Positions 48,901 to 60,600 of a DNA stretch of 64,000 bases are shown here, in pieces (the first letter of the stretch is position 1; every line of letters begins with the position of its first letter). This stretch comes from Anticarsia gemmatalis. Its lineage: Eukaryota > Arthropoda > Insecta > Lepidoptera > Erebidae. The translations under genes and the position numbers were made by a program. The stretch spans positions 3,472,001 to 3,536,000 of the forward strand of contig NC_134758.1 in the NCBI RefSeq assembly GCF_050436995.1, read 5' to 3'. Below the pieces are notes generated by a model that did no database searches, was not told the DNA's origin, and saw only the letters and a program-made list of their open reading frames with translations.

Positions 48901-50209
48901 ACAAAAACTAGAAGTAATCAAACCAGAAGAGAAAATAACTCCAATACTAACAAAAGACACTGTAGATAAAGTTTCAGAAACACATCCTAAGAATCTTAAA
49001 ACAAAACTTGAAGCTAAAGTTAATGGTATCGCTAAAACAGTAGAAAAACCTAAAGAAATCAAACCACAGTCTAGTGAAGATAAAATTGATATTATGAAAC
49101 AACAAAAGCTTATTGAAACTATCAAACAACATGGCGAAGAGCAGAAGGAACTAATGAAAGAGCAGAAAGAAATTCTAGACGAGATTATTAAGACTAAAAA
49201 AGAATTAGCACAGAATAAGAACGAAGCAGATACGAATGAAGCAAAGAAAATAGCCGTAGAAAGTATTAAACAGATCGCTAATATGGCGATACAGAGTTTA
49301 GGAGGTGTTTCTGAGAAGCCTGATCAAGTGAATGGGAAAGAAGATCGTGTTGAGAAGCTAACTAACGAAGCTGTGCAAGAGATAGCTAAGAAAGCTGTTG
49401 AAACTATTGAAGCAATACAAGAAATTAAAGAAAATCCTGACCAGAAAGACGGCAATGTACAGAATATAGAAGGAGATAAGGCCGATATTCCTGTGCTTCA
49501 AAATGCACAAGCTAATCCTGTACCTCATTCAAACGCTCAAAATGTACAACCAGTGCCTTCCAAAGTAAAACCAAGGGCTATCAACCCATCGAACATTAAA
49601 CAAGAACCAGTTGTACCTCAAAACGTACAAGCCAACCTTCCAATTCAAAATATAGCAGCAAATACAGCTAATCAAAATGTTAAAGTTCCCGATAAACCTT
49701 TAAATGTACCTATAGTAACTAAATTAAATGAAGCTCAAAAACCAGTACAAAACCCTGTAAATACCGCTCAAATTAATGAAGTGAAACATTCTCATTCGCC
49801 CGATGAACCACAGTCGTACAAGCAAGGCGAAGATGCTCAAGACAAGCCTAAATTACCACAAAATGTTCCATTACCTATCGCTATAAATGATTTACTGTCT
49901 AGCAAACAAATACAAGAAAAAGAGGCTGTAGCGGAACAATTAAATAATGATATTAAAGTAAATGAGCCATCGAAAGTTCAAAATGCTGAATCAAATGTTA
50001 GGCAAAAACGGGAAGTAGTCGATTGTACACAAAAAGTTACTGAACCGAAGGATAAAGAAATATGTGATACTTTATTCGACCGTCCTAAAGACATGCTTCC
50101 TCCCGTAGATTTAAATGAAGTTATATTACCTAAGAATTTAATGGTAGAAGGTAATATGCTACATCATATTGGTAGATCTCTTAAAAGCTTTGATAAAGAT
50201 GAAAGGTAA
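39970..50209 (+). CDS. SLC38A10-like sodium-coupled neutral amino acid transporter with long tail
   Basis: Ten in-frame exons: 39970-40053, 40282-40399, 42279-42435, 42850-42973, 43955-44076, 46381-46529, 47037-47173, 47590-47826, 48251-48410 and 48756-50209; 913 residues. The first 400 residues form about eleven membrane helices of the AAAP/SLC38 fold. The first is ITLANSIIGVGILAMPFCFQ, whose unwound NSxxGxGxLAMP motif binds substrate; later ones include MAVEVGIIGFLMGTCIAYFV and GVYFTLGVFGYIAFCS. The last exon encodes a hydrophilic tail of about 500 residues rich in Lys, Glu, Gln, Asn and Pro, with a coiled-coil-prone EEQKELMKEQKEILDEIIKT. A long cytosolic tail distinguishes SLC38A10 from other SLC38 members. 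A poly(A) signal is at 50888. Human SLC38A10 has been linked to glutamine and glutamate transport; the insect substrate is inferred. Confidence 0.93.
44164..44320 (+). repeat. tRNA-derived SINE (family 1)
   Basis: GACTGATGGCGCAGTGCTTA (A-box), GTCGCCACGCCACTACC and GTAGGTTCGATTCCCACACA (B-box), then ATTTGTTCGATCCACAAATA and a GCGGGAGGTGTCTTTTT tail. It shares its structure with 60454-60620. SLC38A10-like intron 5. Confidence 0.75.
46835..46960 (+). repeat. Non-LTR retroelement 3' remnant
   Basis: GGCAGTCACTCCATGCAATA, then CAGCTGCATCCTGTAAAACT, GGAAGCCGACTCCAACATAG and AAAGGCTAGGCTGATTGATT. This block is a common lepidopteran LINE 3' end. SLC38A10-like intron 6. Confidence 0.6.
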
Positions 50210-50887
50210 TTTTTTGAGTAAATCTTTGTTGCATTTAATTGTTGTTACGTTCGTGTTAATGCTGTATTATTTCTAAATTGTGGAGATTATTTTCATTTGC
50301 CATAAAAGCGACCTGAGTTATGATTTGATAGTATTTTGGTTGTTTCGTACACCGCGTTGTAGAGGCTACTTATATTGAAAAGCCTTAAAAAGCGAATTTT
50401 CTAATAATGCTAAGATTTTGATAGTGATGGATGAGTGCATTTATGTATTCTAGTAAAGCTACAGTAATGTCATTATTTATTTATTTATCTTTATTTTATG
50501 TTAATTCTGTACGTAACTTAGTATTGGATAAAATGTAACCAATGCTAATATGTGATGATGCCGTGCTTACAAGAATAAAATTTTGTTTTTTGGGATTTAG
50601 GAAGTCACTATGCAGATGCACAAAGTTTTGTTTTACTACTAGAAAGACTATTTGCGAGTGGAATTTAATATCCAAAACTGCTGAAACGACTACTTTTCAT
50701 GTACATTGTTTGAAGGTTTTTATAGTCCAAATGAACATAGGTTATATTTTATTTCATTTGTAAAATTGTGGCAAAACACTAGTTATTTATGTAATTACTA
50801 TACATCACTATAAATATAAATCTTATACTAATGGCCTTAGTCGTTTGTGATCTCAAACTAAGGTAACTTATTATTATGTATGTTTAG

Positions 50888-50893
50888 AATAAA
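50888..50893 (+). terminator. Poly(A) signal, SLC38A10-like gene
   Basis: AATAAA about 680 bases after the stop, in TTTAGAATAAAACTTTG. Confidence 0.5.
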
Positions 50894-51034
50894 ACTTTGT
50901 AAACAAATTTTGAACTTTTAAATCCTTGTTCTTAAACGCATAAAGTTGAAAATGTGATGAAATAACATTGACTGATTGTGTAATAAATATAATAAATAAT
51001 ATTTTAAGTAAAGCTCTGTTTATTTAACCAACCC

Positions 51035-51370
51035 CAATCTATAACACGAATGATATTGTCCTGAATGACAAGATGTATGTATGTGAATGAAACAAAGGAA
51101 GATCGTTGGGATCGTATAGACGTCGCCAAACAACTTGAACATAATTTGCTATATTAGAAATGAAACAGAGTGCAGAGGACACTTGGTTGGCTGTTATACC
51201 AGTCGGGTGGTCGAAGCTGAAACGCCCTCGCCTTTGCGCAAAACTATTATACCTAAATCGTTCACTAAGATGTAGCGAAATTGCTCAAGTTGTTTGGCGG
51301 CACCTATACCAAATGGCGTTCTCTGGTCTCTGCCTACCCTTATGGGAAGAAGGCGTGATTATATGTGTGT
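51035..51370 (+). repeat. LINE-like 3' remnant (TGGCGTTCTCTG...TGCCTAC type)
   Basis: GTCCTGAATGACAAGATGTA ... ATGGCGTTCTCTGGTCTCTG, CCTACCCTTATGGGAAGAAG and GCGTGATTATATG. A shorter related copy lies at 57030-57145. It resembles lepidopteran RTE-type LINE 3' ends. Confidence 0.6.
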
Positions 51371-51592
51371 ATGTGCCCCATTTATACATTTTATAGCATT
51401 TGGTGAATTCAACTTACATAAGTCTTAGAGCTTGTTTCACAGCTCATTAGTGTTAGATAATAAATATGGATCTGCTGGATAAAAATACTGTAATTTTAGG
51501 AAAGAACTGTCAAATATCCATCCGATAAGCTATCTGGTATTTATACAGAAGATATGAAACCTAAATGAATAATTAAAATATTTGTTAAATGT

Positions 51593-51598
51593 TTTATT
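51593..51598 (-). terminator. Poly(A) signal, right-hand nuclear-protein gene
   Basis: AATAAA on the minus strand, about 80 bases beyond the TAG stop at 51675-51677. Confidence 0.55.
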
Positions 51599-51674
51599 TT
51601 ATGATAAATGCAAAACAAAATGAAAACCTTATATAACATCAACTATAAATATAAAAATAACTTAAGTTCTCGAA

Positions 51675-54600
51675 CTATTTCTTCTTAGTATCCTTACTTT
51701 CATCTACAGTGACCTTCTTGGATCTGAAACAATAATAAGAAATTGGTAGTTTCAAGATTGTCATATAGAACAAAAACCTTAAATAAATACAATGCTACTA
51801 ATAGTTTCTAGGTTAGGACAATACATACGAAGCCACAAAAAATAAATAGGGCGGTAGATAATTTTTATATTATTAAAATTTATTATTAATGATCATTCTC
51901 CATGATGAGGATAATGAGCACGTATACGCTAAGGTATGGAGTACGAGATAAGCATACGTTATTTTTGGTACCATGGTATTAAAACATTGGAGCAGATAAT
52001 ATCATTGTTTTGAAACACATGCAATATCGCCAGGTGTTACGATTTTGTTGAACACAAGTGAGTGAATGAGTTGCGTGGTAAATAATAAGATGTCAAGATT
52101 TATGTGCATTACCTTTTGCCAGTGTCGGACTTGGTGACGCTAGTGTTGGAGTGCGTGGAGGCGGCGCGGCGAGTGCGGCGGGCCGGGCCGGGCGCCTCCG
52201 CCTCGGACGGGCCCGGGGACTCCACCGGACTGTCCACGTCCGCTTTCTGCAATGTTCGTTACAGTTAAATATCTTTCTATTACGAATTGAAATTATCATA
52301 AGTTTGCCTCTGCTATTGAACTGATAGCAAGAAATTTTGTAGAGTAGAATGAGAATAGATAAATCTGCATTGTTTAAAGTTGTATAAACAGGGATATAGC
52401 ACATACGTACATAGAAAGGTTGAAATAAGCAAAAATATAGGGTCCGAGAACCAGCTCTTTACTCTCAAAATGCTTGTTACGTTACAGTCAACCTGGGTAA
52501 CTTTGAATCATTTGGGTAACATTGGCAGTGGGAATTTGAATTAGTTTCGAAAAAAATTTCGTTTGATGGTTTCACACAATTGATAAAGGTTTATTTTAGT
52601 TTTGCAAACTTTTATCAATTGTGTTGGTTTCATATGAAAAAATAATAATCGAAACTAGTTCATATTCCCACTGTCAATGTTACCCAAATGATTCAAAGTG
52701 ACCCAAATTGACCTTATATCATTTGTTTGTTTATTAAATGTTCTGCTACTTACTCTTAAATCTGTGCTAGGTCGTCGACCTTTAGGCGTGTGCAGCGCTT
52801 CACAGGCTTTGTTGAACGAGGCGCGGCGACCACGAGCCGGGCTCTCGCCACCCAACGACATTGGCGATGAGGGGCTATTCACTGGAAACAGATAAAATCA
52901 TAGCATTAGTATTCATAAGAGGTCACATTACTCTTCCCATACATTATTTTCACTATTTTCTTTTCCATATACTGTTATAATGTTCTTGTCAAGAAAACAC
53001 TTTCTAGTTATATTAAATTTAATAAAAATATATTTATATCCAATATGTCTATATCTATACCAACTAAATATGTAATAAACAAGTTTTGTGTGAGGGACAT
53101 AGCGAGTGCAGTAGCAAGGTATATCAAACTTGTTCATGCATATATACAAACACATGAAAAAAAAGTCAAAATACACAACTAAAACATATGATAAAAAACG
53201 AAAAAAAGGAGAAAAGAAGAATGTGATTTTAGCCTGAAAATAAATGCCTTAAAAATTGGACGATGCCAATTCGTGTCAAAAATATTACATTATAATTTGT
53301 TTATAAATAATTTAGTAGTCAAATAAACATATAAAATTTACCAATATCTACAGAAACTCTTCTATTAATTTTGGCAGCTTTTGGCGTTGATTTAGTCTCA
53401 GATGCAGCTCGGCCGAGACGCGCTGAAATTTTGATGTATTTTATATTTACAATCAAATAGGTGTTTTAGTTGTTTTATTAATTTGATTACCAATTTCGGT
53501 TCAAATTGTTATTGTTAGGAAGCGAGGTTACTTGCGAGTCTTGGTTTTAATATCATTTGAGTTATTATTAAAGCATAAGGCACGTCAATATTTATATTAA
53601 AAATTATTGAGAGAAATAATGTCGACTTTAGTATTCCTCAAGTCGAGATAAGGTGTCGTGATTTTTAACATCTAGTTTATAAATATTGGAATGGTATGTA
53701 AATTAAATGCTACTAAAATGGGAAACACGTAACCAAAAAGATCAAAATAAAAGTGAAAGAATTAAAAAGAAATCATGAAGTCTAATAGACGAAAGATGAT
53801 AAAATGACAATAAAATTCAGTTAGAATTCCGTTTGTTAAACTAATATATACTTATTTAATGGTAATAAAACAGATAGTAATGTGTTTGTAATACAGCGAT
53901 AGTAGCGTGCACGCATACTTACATCTCCGTTGCTTGCTCGCGTCTGAGGCGAGGGACTCGGGCGAGAGGTTCGTTTGTAACTCCTCCAAGTCCGGAGAAC
54001 CTAGTTAGTTGTGTCAGAAGGCGTTAAGTGAGTGAGCACATGCAGGAATGAGTGGTTCATGCATGCATATTCAACTCTTAGATTGGTAACCTTAGGGCCG
54101 AGTATTTCATCGATCGATTTTATAGGAAGCATAATTATGATGTATTTAATTGGCAATCAAAATAAAAATTCTTCGAATTTAATTCCATTATCTGGTGATG
54201 AAAAAATCGGCCCTAAATGAAGAAAAGTCCTAAATAAAACAGTTCTGTTGTTTTGTAAAAAGAAGCTTTGAAGTGTGATAAGAAAGGTAAACATGAGACC
54301 ATGCAATGACTTAACTAAGTAATAAATAGTAAATATAAAATTAAACAACTATATAAAATAATCTTTTGAAGGCTAAGTAGCACTAGTATATAATAGCAGG
54401 AATAAAACCGTACTAAACCATAATATTTATATCATTATCATTAAAATTATAGCATTAAAACGATACCCTAAATTGTATTACATAGTTTTATAATGAAGCA
54501 ATATCATCGTAATACTTTTAAAACAGTGTTCTGTGTGCAAATTCCTTGACAGGAAGTTTTAAAGAAAGAAAATATGTTGTTTTCCCTCTAACGTGAGATA

Positions 54601-57600
54601 AGGATATCACAAAGAAGTACTCTAAAATGTTAAATCAGGTCATTAAATGGTCAGTAAAATACCTTCAAAATCAGTCTTATTGAGCAGACTGATTCTGTCC
54701 ATGGGCTGTACATCGAAGGCAGGCGTGACGTCACTGTCGTCGTCGTCGGACGCGGCGCGCGACGAGCGGGACGCGGCCGACGTGCGCGACGTGCGCGACG
54801 TGGTGCTGGCGCGGCGCCGGGGGGACGAAGCGACTGGCTCCATCCACGACTCTAGCACGGCTTTCTGGTTGCGGGTCAGTCTGTGGAGATAGAGTTGGTA
54901 ATATGTTCAATTTTTTATAAAAAACTGATCTATATTATAAGACGATATCTTACTTGTTGCCCGATGTTTCAATGGAGTAACGATCAATGGCGACCATGGT
55001 TAGTAGTGGTAATTTATTGTTTATAGTATGGTTAGTGATTCACCTATTGTCAAAGTCCTTCAAACCCTAGCCACTCGGAGGTTCAAGACATGAATTAGTT
55101 AGGTATATTGAGTTATTAGTAAATTCTTTGATTTGAAAAGGTAGGATAACCTTACCAAAGACTTAAGTGCATATTTTTCAGTATATTATCTATCACATAA
55201 TACGAAGACGACATGGAAACCAGAAAAAATATACAGTATTTAACGGAAACAGTGGGATAGAAGTAATATCTTACCTTCTAGCGTTAGAATATTCATTAAT
55301 AACATCAATACTCTCAGATTTGGACTCCTCCGCGGTAACTTCAGGTATCACAGACAATTCAGGCTTACTCGTCAACACGGACTTCCTTCCCTTTCTAACT
55401 TGCCGATCTCCATCCTCGCTCACCCGACTCTTGGCGGAAACGACCGAACTCTCGGACGCAACACTTTCATTATCATCGATATTCTTACTTCTGGAACGAG
55501 TAGACCGCCTTTTGGGAGTGAGGATATCTTCTTTAGAAACATCTAGAATTTTCGAATCGTCTTTTTCCGACATTTCTTTGGATACTCGTCTAGTTATTAT
55601 CTTTCTAACTTCGGCGCTTGTGGGTGTTTTGGCGCGGCGTCTCGGCGTATTTGATTCAGTAGTTTTTTCACTCTCGGGTGTTTTTTGTTCAGTATCAACA
55701 GATTTCGCTGAGGCATTCGACTGAGTCCGTTTGCGAGTAACTGGTGTCTTAATTTCGCTTTCTTCAACAGATTTGGTTGATGACGTAGATTGCGCTCGCT
55801 TGCGTGAACGAGTAGGTTTTTCTATTTCATCATTTTCATTTGTTTTAGAAGGTTCTAGAACACCAGTCTCACTTTCTTTTTCAATCTCTGTATCCATTTT
55901 TTCTTCCACCTGTTCTGTTTTTGTTTCTAATACAGGTTGTTGTTCTGTTTCTTTGTCGTCGATTGGTTTAGCCGCGTCTGTAACGTCGCAAGAAGGTTGT
56001 GTTGTTAGTTCTGAAGGCGCCGTTTGTTCAGGTTTAGTTTCAGTTGCCACTGTCACTTCTATTTGTACGGCTGCTTCAGTTTCTGAAATGATTTTGGTAA
56101 ATTAGTTAACTGAGAAATAAGCTACCTAATTTTAGTTTATGGATTTAAAATGTATACTGTATTAGTGTGAGACTAGTGTCTATATGAGACTGCGACGCCC
56201 TGGGTTCGACTGTTGATTGAAGCAATCGCTTTTTTTACAGTATTGATTAGAAAATCCTAATTCGGAATCCTAAACGGCTTGGAATCTATGAAGTCCCGGG
56301 AAAATTGCAATGGGATCTGTACTTTTGGAGCTTGAATCTCTTTTAAGTAAATGGTCATAAGTACTTAAAAAATAACAATCAAAATCATACCTCTTTCCTT
56401 CAATTCTTGCGTCTGTGCACTCTTAGAGCTATCATCCGAATAATTGAGATTCAAATCGGACTTATCAGACTCAGCACCTGAGTTATCATCAGTCAATAAA
56501 GAAACATTCTCTTTTAACGGAGTACTTTCGACTTTCTCATTTTCTAAATTTATTGGCGCAGTTACTTCAATAGTAGGAGTTTCTAGTTCAACTTTATGTT
56601 CTGTAGCCGGTTCAACTTGTATGGGAATCGTAGTTAGTTCAGTGAATACCGGGGTTTCAGGTTCAGGAGTGTGAGTTTCAATATTAGCGTCGTTAGATTG
56701 CTCATCTATCTGCAGTTTGTTTGAGCTGGAGTTTGATTCGTCTGAGTCTTGTATTGATATTACTTCTTCATTCTCTTCTGCTTCTTCTTCTTCGTCTGTT
56801 ATTTCTTCTTCGCCTGATGAAACCTGTAAGAGGTGGCATGGTTAGAAACGTAAGAAGAAAGTTATGTATATTTGTGGAAACAAGATCGAAAAGTATTGAA
56901 ATGAGACCAGTGTTAGCATAAAATATAAGATAAGATAGACATTCTAAGGCAAAATTGCCAGTATTCTATTACAATTATGGAAATATTGCAAATATAGAAC
57001 AAACGACTATTGATAAAAAAAACGCATAAGCGTCCTGTATGACAATATGTATGGATGTGAATGAAGTAAAGGAAGTTTGTAAGGATCGTACAAAGTGGCG
57101 TTCTCTGAGCTCTGCCTAACTATGGGAAGAGGGCGTGTCTTTAATTAGTATGTATTAAAAAAAAAATATAAGTCTTACCTCAACCTCTCCGGAACTCTCA
57201 CTATCCTCCTCAGATTCGCCCTCCGACTCACCACTCTCGACCGCTTCCGACTCCTCAGCCATATCTCCCTCTATCTCATTAATCTCCCTCTCAATCTCCA
57301 CTATTCTTTCCTTTTCCTTCTGTATCACAGCCGCCGTATCCTGACCTTCCATATCCACATCACTGTCATTTGTTATCAAACTGGAACAATCCTTAGATCC
57401 CTCTACAATACTGCTTTGAGCACTTTTAAGAAAAGATCTCTCGCCTGTTTGTTCTACGAATGATGTAAAAGGTTTCGATATATTTTGTTCCGTATCTTGG
57501 ATACTGGAAGCATCAGCCACACTACTTTGATAAGAATGTAACACAGATTTATCAAATTCTGTTTCGTTTAACGTAAAAGCGGGCAATGGCTTTAAAACAC

Positions 57601-60600
57601 TCGATTCTTTGTATACGATTTTTTCTTCCCTTATTGAAGTTTCGGAGATCTCCGCTACGCTGCTTTCGTAGCTGTGTAGCACTGATTTCTCTACACAAGT
57701 TTCTTGTAGCATAGTGAATGCTGGCAGAGGTTTTAAACCTAAATCTGCGGTACTTTTGTCAAACTTTTCGACATTTTCTGACATAGTGGAGTCCGTGGAA
57801 CTTTGTAATACAGATTTATTTACTATAGGAGATAAGGTAACGTCCATAAGACTAGGTACTTGTTTAATAGTTTTCATTGGTGTGCTTTCTACGGCCGTGT
57901 CTTCGTCCATCTTGTCTGCCTGTTTGGTTTTAGCGAAGGTATTTGCTTCTAGAACGAGACGGGAGAGTGATTTCTTGCCGCGCGCTGAGTGCTCCACTCT
58001 CGGCGACATTAGTTTTTCGGGGGTTTTTGAACGGCTCCTGGAATATAAAAAGTATTATTAACCTCGCGCAACTTTTATACATATTTTACTCATTGTAAAA
58101 CACAACTTTACGATTATTTAAAAGATTATAGCACTAGACTTTAGAAACTTACAGATATGTTTGAAATCATTTTATATAACATCAACTTAATGCGATTTTA
58201 ATAAATGGTAAGCAATTGAAACTTAAAAACTACTACAACTCTACAAATAAGAATGAAGAAACGTGGTCCATTGCCAAGAAGGTATACGCATTTCTCTCTC
58301 ATTTTTGGTGTTTCTAAGTATTACCTAAGACTTCGTGGACTAGCCTTAACGGGTTCTTGTATGATTTCCACTTCTGGCGTACGGGAACGGCTCCTGTTGG
58401 CAAAATTATAAAAAGTCTCACAAATGATTATGCATATTATTATGTGCGATCCCCAAATAGTTGGGGATCGCACATAATAATGCAGGAGTTGTCATTTAAA
58501 AAAATGATGAAGAAATAAATATATTTTGTTTATTATTTACTTTGGCTGTAAACGGTGTAAATTAGCTCTATAACCCATCATATTTAAAATTTTAAGACTT
58601 TTAGACTTGAAGAAAAGAAATCTAATTAAACTTTGTCTTACCTAAAAAGCATATACCTTACAAAATGCGAAAGGATAGTGTAGGTAACAATTTATTTTTT
58701 CTACATACACTGTCTGAGAAATAATATGTAACAATATTGTGTGTTTAAAAATTGAGTTTTCATACCTCAAGCTACGTCTGCCAGGCGAGGACGATGAATT
58801 AGATTCAGTCGTCGATCCTTTAGTAGGTGATTCTGAGATCGCTTCTAACTTGGGAGTCTCCGCCACGCCTTTGTCTTTACGTTCCGGAGTGCGGGATCTG
58901 CTCCTGTTTCAACAAAATATAGATTTAAAACCATGGTTAAGAATACATAAGACATCTGTCAACTAGCTTGAGATCAATGGCTGAAATATTTAGTTAGTCG
59001 AGGTATAAAATAAATCCACGTTTTATATCAGAGATAATAATATTCACCGCCATCATTAAATTAATGATTCCTCCTCACGTTTGTAGACGTGCATAGTTGA
59101 GCGAGCGTATACGATCGTTATGTACGACTTTAACCATAAAAAACTCGCTCAATTTACATTTACTAATGCGTTCTTAAGTGATTATGAATTCGATCCTTGT
59201 ATGGAAATATTCTATTTATTCTTGTCGTATTTTTATTTATAATAAATGTTATTGAACAAGTACCTGAGCTGCCTTGGTACGCTGAGAGTAGTTTTCTCAG
59301 GGTGCGGTTCAGATTCCACCTCTTGTTTGGGTTGTTCTATGATGGGAGCTAGTGGAGACTGACGAGGACTTAACTCTGGAGTACGGGAGCGGCTCCTGTC
59401 ATAACACGTTTTTCTTTAATTTATCGACCGAATAAAGTAATTCTGGAATAACACTAGTTATTTTTTAACGTTACGTATACAATACAAACTGGACACACAA
59501 TAGTAAATTGTGACGGAAAAAAAAATAGTAGTAGATAGTATGAAATTTGCGTATGAGAAAATTTGGAAAGTTGGGTTCTATTAAAGATGAATCACACTTA
59601 TTTTTTTATTTTTACGACTAACATCTTTATATATATAATTCTTCTGTAAGTGTGTATGTCACTGAACTTCTCTTAAACGACTGGACCGATTTTGATGAAA
59701 TGTTTTGTGTGTGTTCAAGGGGATCTGAGAATGGTTTAGATTCACAATTTCGTCCGCTGGACAATGTTTTTTTAATTAATTTATTAGACAGGACAACGTC
59801 TGTCGGGTCCGCTAGTGGGTATATAAATATGTATTGATCTACATCAGAATCCAGAGTCATCCGAAACAATAAATTATATTCATAATAAACAGCGAAGTTA
59901 GCAATATTATAATATGGACTAATTAACTTACCTAGTAGCCCTACTACCGCGTATAGACACAGGTGAATCCAATCTTTCAGGCGTGACACTACGACTTCTA
60001 TTCACAACGGGCGTGCTCTCCGCACTAACAGCTCTTATGCCCCTTCTTCCTTTAGGCGTCTTCGGCACATTAGCAGCTGTCTCCCTCGCACTAACAAGCG
60101 AAGCATCTTGCGTCTCCCTCACACTGGTGAACGTATCTTGCGTCTCTTTCGCACTAGTGAGCGTAGTATCTTCCTTCTCTGTCGCACGTTGTTCGGGAGA
60201 TACTCGGCGCCGTTCCCCGGAGTATCGTGGGTTTATGAGTGTGACGGGAATGTCTGCGATGCTTTCAACTGATGTGTTCGGGTCGTCTGATAGACTGCTG
60301 TTCATTGATATTGAGAGAGACCGCCTGAAAGAGGGTTTTGAATATATTACCCGGCTGTCTTATACGTCCAACTTATGGGAAAGATTATAAATAAAGGTAG
60401 GGGCTAGAGTAATTAAATGTTACTCAATTTGTAAGAATGTATTGTATTTTGACTACCTCCGTGGCGCAGTGGTTTAGGTCGCCACGCCGCTACAATTGCG
60501 TCGGTGATTGTGGGTTCGATTCCCACACGGGACAATTATTTGTGCGATCCACAAATAATTGTTTGCAAAAGCCCCCGCGACACAAGAGCAATTCTGAGTG

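Larger units (their letters stand above)
50210..51674. other. 3' UTRs and spacer between convergent genes
   Basis: The 3' UTR of the SLC38A10-like gene runs to about 50910. A LINE-like remnant is at 51035-51370. The 3' UTR of the right-hand minus-strand gene starts around 51575. Confidence 0.5.

Noticed and set aside
52093..52404. Arg/Pro/Ala-rich minus-strand frame at the GC-rich exon
   Set aside because: It is an alternative frame of exon 52113-52246; the frame giving KADVDSPVESPGP joins both neighbours.
55731..56105. Plus-strand frames over 55167-56105 and 59983-60390
   Set aside because: They are complements of low-complexity minus-strand exons that join in frame with both neighbours.
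60456..60540. Possible tRNA gene near GTGGGTTCGATTCCCAC
   Set aside because: It is the head of SINE family 1; the same tail follows at 44164 and 3631, and the cloverleaf is incomplete.
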